From JANNHP01 sp031404455 (GTDB lineage Bacteria; Planctomycetota; JAJSAM01; JAJVHW01), in the NCBI GenBank assembly GCA_031404455.1, contig JANNHP010000407.1, positions 1 through 5,999 of the forward strand: DNA of 5,999 nucleotides, read 5' to 3'. The translations under genes were made by a program, and so were the position numbers. Positions within the stretch are counted from its first letter, which is position 1; every line of letters begins with the position of its first letter. Below the pieces are notes generated by a model. The model searched no databases. It was given only the letters and a program-made list of their open reading frames with translations, and was not told the DNA's origin. Positions 1 to 5,710 of this stretch are shown here, piece after piece.

Positions 1-252
1 GCGGTCAGGCGGACGCGACGTCGAGACGGGCCCTGCCTTCGGATCGAAGGGGGCCGCAGACGACGCGGACGTCGTCGGCGCCGAGAGGTTCGCACCCGCG
101 GTCCGGGGGATGATCTCGACCGGCGGAGCGCCCGGCAGGTAGAGCGGGATCGCCAGCGCAAGGCAGATCGCCACCACGCCGGAGACGACCAGCGCCTTGC
201 GCTTGGAGCGTTTCCCGCCCTGAGACTCACTTCGTGAACGTTTCGAGCCCAC
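1..252 (-). CDS. Single-pass membrane-anchored protein of unknown function (N-terminal part, runs off the left edge)
   Basis: Reading the minus strand from a GTG at 252-250 gives 84 open codons to the window edge. The product starts VGSKRSRSES, has a strongly basic stretch up to about residue 19 (KRSKRK), then a hydrophobic segment at about residues 20-39 (LVVSGVVAICLALAIPLYL). After that comes a Pro/Ala/Ser/Thr-rich region (residues 41-84) typical of an extracytoplasmic linker. The positive-inside rule predicts a cytoplasmic N-terminus and an exported C-terminal part, which lies outside the window. The GTG start is chosen because AAAGGGG (minus strand, 262-256) precedes it by 3 nt, the basic/TM pattern follows directly, and no in-frame ATG is seen upstream in the spacer. 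It is divergent from the GlmS-like gene. No family is recognised. It could be an anchor for a periplasmic domain, but the domain that would tell is missing. Confidence 0.6.
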   Translation of the reverse strand, partial: MGSKRSRSESQGGKRSKRKALVVSGVVAICLALAIPLYLPGAPPVEIIPRTAGANLSAPTTSASSAAPFDPKAGPVSTSRPPDR

Positions 253-255
253 GAT

Positions 256-262
256 CCCCTTT
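256..262 (-). promoter_or_regulatory. Shine-Dalgarno-like site for the minus-strand gene
   Basis: The minus strand reads AAAGGGG, then ATC, then the GTG start at 252. The spacing of 3 nt is short but usable. This site is the main reason for choosing GTG as the start. Confidence 0.4.
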
Positions 263-283
263 CGGCCGCGCGCCTCGCCTTGC

Positions 284-313
284 TTGAGCGTTCTTCGTCC
301 GCCGATGGATACT
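284..313 (+). promoter_or_regulatory. Predicted sigma70-type promoter of the GlmS-like gene, placed for a leaderless transcript
   Basis: TTGAGC (284-289; 4 of 6 match to TTGACA) is followed by an 18-bp spacer and GATACT (308-313; 4 of 6 match to TATAAT). Transcription would start about 7-8 nt after the -10 box, at or next to the ATG at 321. This fits the absence of a Shine-Dalgarno sequence close to that ATG. The call is inferred from sequence only and both boxes are imperfect. Confidence 0.4.
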
Positions 314-320
314 GCGCCGC

Positions 321-3300
321 ATGTGTGGCATCGCCGCCTTCGTGGAAGTCGCCCGAGGCTCGGGCCGTTTGGCTCTCCCGCTCGACCGGGCTCGGGCCGA
401 CGTCGACGCCGTCTGCTCGACCGGTGTGGACGCCGCGCTCGCCCGCGGGCTCAACGCGGAGACCCGGGCCGCCTACGCAGGCGGCGACGAGCGCATCGCC
501 CGGCTCGCGGAGTGGGCGCGCGGCCTGAAGCGGACCGGCGTCTTCGCCGACCTCTCGCTTAGGGAAGACGTGCGGAACGAGGCGGCCGACCTCGCGGCGC
601 GACTGCGCGCCTTCGCCGACGGCGAGGACGCGCGCCTGCAGACGGCGCCGCTCGAGGAGGCCGATCTCGAGCTCTTCTCCGCACGAGCCCTGCGCGTTCG
701 CGACGTCGCGTGGCACGTCGTCGAGGAGGCGCTCAGCTCCGTCGCCGAGACGCGCGCGCTCTGCGGCGACTCCGCGCCGACGCCGAAGCTCCTCGAGCAG
801 TTGAGGAAGGTCGTCGCGGTGCTGCGCTGCGTCGATCGGATCGAGATCCGCGGCCGCGACTCGGCGGGCCTCGCGGTGCAGGTCGCGTTCGACGATTCCG
901 CCCGGTACCGCGAGTTCCTCGCGGCCGTCGCCTCGGCCGGTCTCTCGGCGGAGATCGCGCGCCGCTCGTCGCTCCCGGACCTTCCGGCTCTCTCGGTCTC
1001 CATGAACGAAGGCGGCCCCGGCCTGCGTCCGACGGCGACGTTCGTCTACAAGGTCGCCGCGGAAGTCGGACGTCTCGGCGACAACGTGGCGGGCCTTCGC
1101 GGACAGATCCGCAGCGACCGGCCGCTGCTCCTCGCCCTCGGCACGGCGGGCTCGCGCGCGGTGATCCTCGGCCACACGCGCTGGGCGTCGAGCGGCGTCA
1201 TCAGCATCCCGAACTGCCACCCGATCGACAACGGCGCCTACGCCACGCCCGCCACCGACGGCGCCGCCGCGCACCGCGCGGGGCGCATCTGGGTCGTCCT
1301 GAACGGCGACGTGGACAACCACATCGAGCTGCGTTCGGCGTACGAGGCCGCGACGGGACGCCGCGTGTCGCCGCGCGTCACGACCGACACGAAGGTCATC
1401 GCGCTCGAGATCGAGCGTCACATCGTGGCGGGCATGCCGGTGGACGAAGCCTTCCGCCGCGCGTCGGCGAGCTTCCTCGGCTCCTGCGCGATCGGGATGA
1501 TCACGGATCTCGCACCCGGGAAGCTCTACCTCTCGCTGCGCGGGAGCGGCCAGTCGCTCTACGTCGGCGTCAGCGAGGACGGGTTCTTCGGCGCGTCCGA
1601 GGTCTACGGCCTCGTCGAGGAGACGGCGCTCTACGTGAAGCTCGACGGCGAGAAGGAGCGCGTCGCCGGCGATCCGCGGACGCGCGGCGAGATGGCGATC
1701 GTCTCCGACGAGGGTCCGCGCGGCGCCGCCGGCGTGGACCGGCGCGGCTTCGACGGCGCGCCGCACGCGGTCCTTGCGAAGGACGTCCGCACGGCGGAGA
1801 TCACCACGCGCGACGTGGACCGCGGCGACTACGAGCACTTCTTCAGGAAGGAGATCACGCAGTCGTCGCGCTCGGTGCGCCGCACGCTCTGGGGCCGCGT
1901 GACGACCGGACCCGACGGCCGCCGCCGCCTGGCACCGCACGTGCTCTCCGAGAAGGTCCGCTCCGAGATCGAGTCGGGCCACATGAACCGCGTGTACTTC
2001 GTGGGTCAGGGGACGGCGGCGGTCGCGGGGACGGGGATCGCGGACTACCTGCGCATGCTGCTGCCGTCGTCGGCGCTCAGGATCCACGCGCTCCCGGCGA
2101 CCGAGATGTCCGGCTTCCACCTCGACGACGACATGTCGCGCACACTCGTCATCGCGGTGACGCAGTCCGGGTCCTCGGCCGACACGAACCGCGCGGTGGA
2201 CCTCGCGCGGCAGCGCGGCGCGCACGTGGTCGCGGTCGTCAACCGGCGCAACTCCGACATCACGTACCGCGCCGACGGCGTCGTCTACACGTCCGACGGA
2301 CGCGACGTGGAGATGTCCGTCGCCTCGACGAAGGCGTTCTACGCGCAACTCGTCGCCGGAGCGCTCTTGGCGCTCGCCATCGCGCGCGCCCTCGGCAAGC
2401 TGGACGACGCGAGGATGGACGTGCTGCTCGGCGAGCTCACCGCGCTGCCCGATCTCATGCAGCGCGTCCTCGACGACGAGTCGTCGATCGCCGCCGCGGC
2501 GGAGCTCGCGCCGACGCGCAGCCAGTGGGCGGTCGTGGCGAGCGGTCCGAACCGGGTCGCCGCCGCCGAGGCGCGCATCAAGCTCTCGGAGCTCTGCTAC
2601 AAGTCGATCGCGCTCGACACCGTCGAGAACAAGAAGCACATCGACCTGTCCACGGAGCCGCTCGTGCTCGTGCTCGCGGCGGGCAACCCGGAGACCGTGC
2701 TGAACGACGTCGTGAAGGACGTCGCGATCTTCAAGGCCCACAAGGCGCTCGCGATCGTGTTCACGGTCGAGGGCGAGAAGCGCTTCGAGCCGTACGCCGC
2801 GGCCGTCGTCCACCTGCCGAGGGCTCCGCAGTTCAGCTCGGTCTGCCTGCTCGCGCTGGCGAGTCACCTCTACGGGTACCACGCGGCGCGCGCGATCGAC
2901 GAGAACGCGCGGTTCCTCGCCGGCATCCGCGCGTCGCTCGTCGCGGCGCTCGGCGACGACGCGGCGCGGCGCGCGCTGCCCCAGACGCTCGCCTCGCCGC
3001 GGCGCGAGTACCTCGACCGGCTCCAGCGCGAGCGGTTCACGTCCGCGATGCTGCCGGTCACGGCGGTGCGACTCTCGACGCTCCTCGACATCGCCACCGG
3101 CGTGAGCCTCACGACGCCGGAGGGCCAGGCGCTGCTCGGCGCGGACGGCGGCGACGTCGTGCCGGCGTTCGTCAACGTGCTCGGCGAGGCGCTCGACCAG
3201 TGCACCAGGCCGGTCGACGCCATCAAGCACCAGGCGAAGATCGTCACGGTCGGCACCTCGCGTCCGCAGGACACGCTCACGGGTCCCGTCGCCGAGGCAC

Positions 3301-3845
3301 TCGGCTCGTCGGGCGTCGTGCAGGAGTCGCTCCTGCCCGTCGACCTCCTCGACGTCTCGCGCATGGCGCCCGCGATCGCCGCGGTCGAGGGCCTCACCAG
3401 GTACTCGATCTCCGGGCTCAGGCCCGACGGGACGATCGCCCCCGAGACGCAGATCCGCGTCGTGGAGCGCCGCGGCACCGCCGCCGCGATGCGCTCGCGC
3501 GTCGATGCGGGCGGACCGCTCGCGGGGACCAAGCGCCAGGTCGTCGCGGCGCGGCGCCTCTTCCTCGGCGTCGGCGGCGGCGACAACCGGCGCATCGCGA
3601 TCCTGCCGCTCCTCGGCGGCGACCGCCACGTGGCGGGTCTCGCCCTGCTGCACCTGAAGTTCGCGGACTCGCTCCCGCGCGACGAGAAGAGCCGCGTACT
3701 CGGTCCGAAGCTCGACCGCCTCCGCGACCTCGTCGCCGAGTCGAACCGGGCGTTCGATCCGGCGATGCTCGATTCGCTGACGCCCGAGCAGGTCGTGCTC
3801 GAGGACGCCGACGACCTCGCCCGGCGCGTGCTCGCCGCGCGGTAG
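321..3845 (+). CDS. Oversized GlmS-like glutamine amidotransferase/sugar-phosphate isomerase (GATase type 2 + two SIS domains, 1174 aa)
   Basis: Classical GlmS makes glucosamine 6-phosphate from fructose 6-phosphate and glutamine in the cytoplasm; the same domain order is visible here. The start is fixed by MCGI: Cys2 becomes the N-terminal nucleophile once Met is removed. Glutaminase motifs follow as RGRDSAG (177-183), HTRW (285-288), NCHP (298-301), NG (328-329) and TDTKVI (355-360). SIS1 spans about 555-690, with TQSGSSADT (614-622) and SVASTKAF (666-673). SIS2 spans about 735-860, where K754, E757 and H773 align with E. coli Lys485, Glu488 and His504. E. coli GlmS is about 609 aa. The surplus is an insert at about 11-160, one at about 188-238, one at about 862-962, and a C-terminal extension from 979. 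A C-tail-like motif VDAIKHQAKIVTV (965-977) carries K973, a candidate for Schiff-base Lys603. No Shine-Dalgarno is close to the start. The family is confident. The exact substrate is not, so no symbol is given; a related aminotransferase or deaminase specificity is possible. Confidence 0.9.
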   Translation: MCGIAAFVEVARGSGRLALPLDRARADVDAVCSTGVDAALARGLNAETRAAYAGGDERIARLAEWARGLKRTGVFADLSLREDVRNEAADLAARLRAFADGEDARLQTAPLEEADLELFSARALRVRDVAWHVVEEALSSVAETRALCGDSAPTPKLLEQLRKVVAVLRCVDRIEIRGRDSAGLAVQVAFDDSARYREFLAAVASAGLSAEIARRSSLPDLPALSVSMNEGGPGLRPTATFVYKVAAEVGRLGDNVAGLRGQIRSDRPLLLALGTAGSRAVILGHTRWASSGVISIPNCHPIDNGAYATPATDGAAAHRAGRIWVVLNGDVDNHIELRSAYEAATGRRVSPRVTTDTKVIALEIERHIVAGMPVDEAFRRASASFLGSCAIGMITDLAPGKLYLSLRGSGQSLYVGVSEDGFFGASEVYGLVEETALYVKLDGEKERVAGDPRTRGEMAIVSDEGPRGAAGVDRRGFDGAPHAVLAKDVRTAEITTRDVDRGDYEHFFRKEITQSSRSVRRTLWGRVTTGPDGRRRLAPHVLSEKVRSEIESGHMNRVYFVGQGTAAVAGTGIADYLRMLLPSSALRIHALPATEMSGFHLDDDMSRTLVIAVTQSGSSADTNRAVDLARQRGAHVVAVVNRRNSDITYRADGVVYTSDGRDVEMSVASTKAFYAQLVAGALLALAIARALGKLDDARMDVLLGELTALPDLMQRVLDDESSIAAAAELAPTRSQWAVVASGPNRVAAAEARIKLSELCYKSIALDTVENKKHIDLSTEPLVLVLAAGNPETVLNDVVKDVAIFKAHKALAIVFTVEGEKRFEPYAAAVVHLPRAPQFSSVCLLALASHLYGYHAARAIDENARFLAGIRASLVAALGDDAARRALPQTLASPRREYLDRLQRERFTSAMLPVTAVRLSTLLDIATGVSLTTPEGQALLGADGGDVVPAFVNVLGEALDQCTRPVDAIKHQAKIVTVGTSRPQDTLTGPVAEALGSSGVVQESLLPVDLLDVSRMAPAIAAVEGLTRYSISGLRPDGTIAPETQIRVVERRGTAAAMRSRVDAGGPLAGTKRQVVAARRLFLGVGGGDNRRIAILPLLGGDRHVAGLALLHLKFADSLPRDEKSRVLGPKLDRLRDLVAESNRAFDPAMLDSLTPEQVVLEDADDLARRVLAAR

Positions 3846-3884
3846 TCGCCGGTTGCCTCTGCGGTGCCGCGTCGTTGCCGTGTT

Positions 3885-3903
3885 CGCCGCCAACCGGGCG
3901 GCG
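3885..3903 (+). terminator. GC hairpin downstream of the GlmS-like gene (terminator-like, no U-tract)
   Basis: CGCCGCC (3885-3891), a 5-nt loop AACCG, then GGCGGCG (3897-3903) form a perfect 7-bp all-GC stem 39 bp after the stop codon at 3843-3845. No run of T follows, so it is not a canonical intrinsic terminator. It may still pause or terminate transcription or protect the 3' end. In such GC-rich DNA a chance hairpin is also possible. Confidence 0.3.
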
Positions 3904-3906
3904 CGC

Positions 3907-3934
3907 TTGACGGCAGGTCGCGCAGGTGTACCGT
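3907..3934 (+). promoter_or_regulatory. Predicted promoter of the HEAT-repeat gene pair
   Basis: TTGACG (3907-3912; 5 of 6 match to TTGACA) is followed by a 16-bp spacer and TACCGT (3929-3934), which fits the relaxed TAnnnT -10 pattern often used in GC-rich genomes. Transcription would begin near 3941, giving a leader of about 20 nt that contains the ribosome binding site at 3954-3959. The promoter sits just after the GC hairpin, as expected if the two transcription units are separate. Confidence 0.4.
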
Positions 3935-3953
3935 CGCAGATCGAGGGCTCGCT

Positions 3954-3959
3954 GGAGGG
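3954..3959 (+). promoter_or_regulatory. Strong ribosome binding site that fixes the HEAT-protein start at 3963
   Basis: GGAGGG lies 3 nt before the ATG at 3963. That ATG opens directly into a signal peptide. The longer open frame from 3864 would place 33 Arg-rich residues in front of the signal peptide and has no comparable site, so the ATG at 3963 is preferred. Confidence 0.75.
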
Positions 3960-3962
3960 CAC

Positions 3963-5708
3963 ATGCGCGCGATCGGTCGTCGGCTCGTCGCCGCGTTCGT
4001 CGTAGCCGCCTTCGCGCCCGTCGCGTGGGCGCACGGCGGGAACCCCAGTCCGGGCTCGCCTCCGGCCGATCCGGGACCGCCGCTCGGACCGCCGTGGCAC
4101 CCGCCGCACATCAAGGACAACGAACCCGAGCTGACCCCTGGCGGCAGCGACCCGAAAGTGGCGGTGACCCGCTGGGAGACGTGGTGGGCGGCGAACAAGG
4201 AGGCCTACCTCCGTCTCGCCGAGCGCCTCGCGGGCGACGCGCCGGGCGCCTCGCCGTCGACGAAGGGGCCCAGTGCCCGCGCGCAGGCGGCGACGGTCCG
4301 ACGCGACGACGCGCTGCGCAAGCGTCTTGCGGGTCTCTTCGCCGAGGCGATGAAGGACCCCGACTTCGAGGTGCGCACCGCCGCCGCGATCGCACTCGGC
4401 AAGACCGGCGAGGAAGTCGCCTCGGCGCCGCTCCGCGTCGCTGCGAAGTGCGACCAGAACAAGGACGTGTGCGACTCGGCGGTGCTCGGACTCGGCCTCC
4501 TCGGGCGGCCCGGCGAGATCCCCTTCCTCGAGATGATCCTCTTCGACCGCGCCGAGGAACCGCGCCGCCGCGCCTTCGCGGCGTTCTCCCTCGGTCTCAT
4601 CGGCGGCGAGGACGCGGCCGTGTCGCTCCTCCGATTCGCCGCCGAGCGGACCGACCCGCGCTCCGCGGAGACTCTGCGGAAGAAGCCCGAGCTCGCGGCG
4701 TCGGTCTTCGTGGCGATGGGGCTCACGGGCTCGCTCGACGTGCTGCCGGTGCTCAGGAAGGCCGCGGAAGAGACGCAATTCGACGAGAACGTCCGCTCGT
4801 TCGCGTTCATCTCGCTCGGGCGCATGAGGGACCGCGCGTCGCTGCAGACGGCCGTCACCACGCTGGTCTCGGAGCGCGATCCGGCGCTGCGCCGCGCCGC
4901 AGCCGTGGCGCTCGGACGCATCGCAGTCCCCGGCGACGCCGCGGCCGTCGGCGCGCTCGTCGCGGCGGCCAGGGACGACGGCGATCCGCTCGTGCGCCAC
5001 TTCGCGGCGACGGCACTCGGCGGACTCGAGAGCCCGAAGATCCGCGAGACGTTGCGCGAATGGTTCATGAGGTGCGACGACTCGGAGCGGCCGTTCGCGG
5101 CCCTCGCCATCGGACTCCAGCGCGACGCCGACTTCGCGCCGAAGATCCGCGCGGCGCTCGGCGAGGCGAAGGACGAGAGCGAGGCGGGTAGCCTCTGCAT
5201 CGCGCTCGGACTCCTCGGCGACGTCGCCTCGGCCCCAGCGATCGAGAAGACGATGGACGGTGCCAAGAAGATCTGGCTGAAGGGCTTCGGCGCGCTCTCG
5301 CTCGGCATGATCGGCAGCACGAGCTCGATCGAGGGACTGCGCAAACGGCTCGACGCCGAGACGGACCCGCGCCTGCGCGTGAACCTCGCCGTGGCGCTCG
5401 GCATGCTCCACGACCCGCGATCGAAGACGTATCTCGTGGACAAGCTCCGCGCCGCCGAGACGTTCTACGAGCGCGGCAGCGCGGCGCTGGCGCTCGGCGC
5501 GCTCAGGTGCTCGGGCGCCGCACTCGACCTCGAGGCCGTGTACCGCGACACGAAGGAGAAGGACATCTTCCGCGCGTTCGCGCTGGTCGCGCTCGGCGAG
5601 ATCGCCGACCCGTCCGACCTGCCGAAGCTGACGCGGTTCTCGATCGACGGGAACTACGACTCCGCGGCGCACATCGACCCGCTGAACGAAGTGCTGTCCA
5701 TCTACTGA
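3963..5708 (+). CDS. Secreted HEAT-repeat solenoid protein (581 aa)
   Basis: The protein has a Sec-type signal peptide: basic MRAIGRR, hydrophobic core, and probable cleavage after AWA at residue 23, so the mature chain begins HGG. A Pro/Gly-rich linker (about 27-61) leads to VTRWETWW (68-75) and a helical segment, then about 13 HEAT-like units from residue 120 to 560. Each unit has an [A/S]-[L/I]-G-type turn; the turn glycines lie at 146, 178, 211, 253, 286, 318, 353, 384, 416, 448, 480, 512 and 545, a period of about 32 residues. HEAT solenoids are protein-binding scaffolds. No catalytic motif is visible, so a role as an exported scaffold or interaction protein is inferred. Cys163 and Cys170 could form a disulfide. 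The gene probably has its own promoter, and its stop overlaps the next start, indicating co-translation with that gene. Secretion and HEAT calls are firm. The biological role is unknown. Similar secreted HEAT proteins are, from memory, common in Planctomycetota. Confidence 0.9.
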   Translation: MRAIGRRLVAAFVVAAFAPVAWAHGGNPSPGSPPADPGPPLGPPWHPPHIKDNEPELTPGGSDPKVAVTRWETWWAANKEAYLRLAERLAGDAPGASPSTKGPSARAQAATVRRDDALRKRLAGLFAEAMKDPDFEVRTAAAIALGKTGEEVASAPLRVAAKCDQNKDVCDSAVLGLGLLGRPGEIPFLEMILFDRAEEPRRRAFAAFSLGLIGGEDAAVSLLRFAAERTDPRSAETLRKKPELAASVFVAMGLTGSLDVLPVLRKAAEETQFDENVRSFAFISLGRMRDRASLQTAVTTLVSERDPALRRAAAVALGRIAVPGDAAAVGALVAAARDDGDPLVRHFAATALGGLESPKIRETLREWFMRCDDSERPFAALAIGLQRDADFAPKIRAALGEAKDESEAGSLCIALGLLGDVASAPAIEKTMDGAKKIWLKGFGALSLGMIGSTSSIEGLRKRLDAETDPRLRVNLAVALGMLHDPRSKTYLVDKLRAAETFYERGSAALALGALRCSGAALDLEAVYRDTKEKDIFRAFALVALGEIADPSDLPKLTRFSIDGNYDSAAHIDPLNEVLSIY

Positions 5709-5710
5709 TG
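5706..5710 (+). promoter_or_regulatory. TGATG stop/start overlap (translational coupling)
   Basis: The TGA of the HEAT gene (5706-5708) shares its A with the ATG of the next gene (5708-5710). Without a clear Shine-Dalgarno upstream, this arrangement indicates coupled translation and roughly linked amounts of the two products. Confidence 0.7.

Noticed and set aside
253..320. glmS ribozyme or other riboswitch upstream of the GlmS-like gene
   Set aside because: Only 68 bp lie between the two genes, and the predicted transcription start is at the ATG. There is no room for a glmS ribozyme, and no matching core was seen.
710..3910. 1066-aa plus-strand open frame inside the GlmS-like gene
   Set aside because: The translation is overwhelmingly Arg/Gly/Pro/Ala with no domain motifs. 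This is the expected off-frame shadow in high-GC DNA over a gene with clear GlmS motifs.
3864..3962. Longer start for the HEAT-repeat protein at ATG 3864
   Set aside because: It adds 33 Arg-rich residues before a complete signal peptide, overlaps the hairpin and predicted promoter, and lacks a ribosome binding site, whereas ATG 3963 has GGAGGG just upstream.
2870..5443. Long minus-strand open frames (2870-4198 and 4205-5443)
   Set aside because: Low-complexity Ser/Arg/Ala composition, antisense to well-supported genes, and the first crosses the intergenic spacer. Both are GC-driven shadows.
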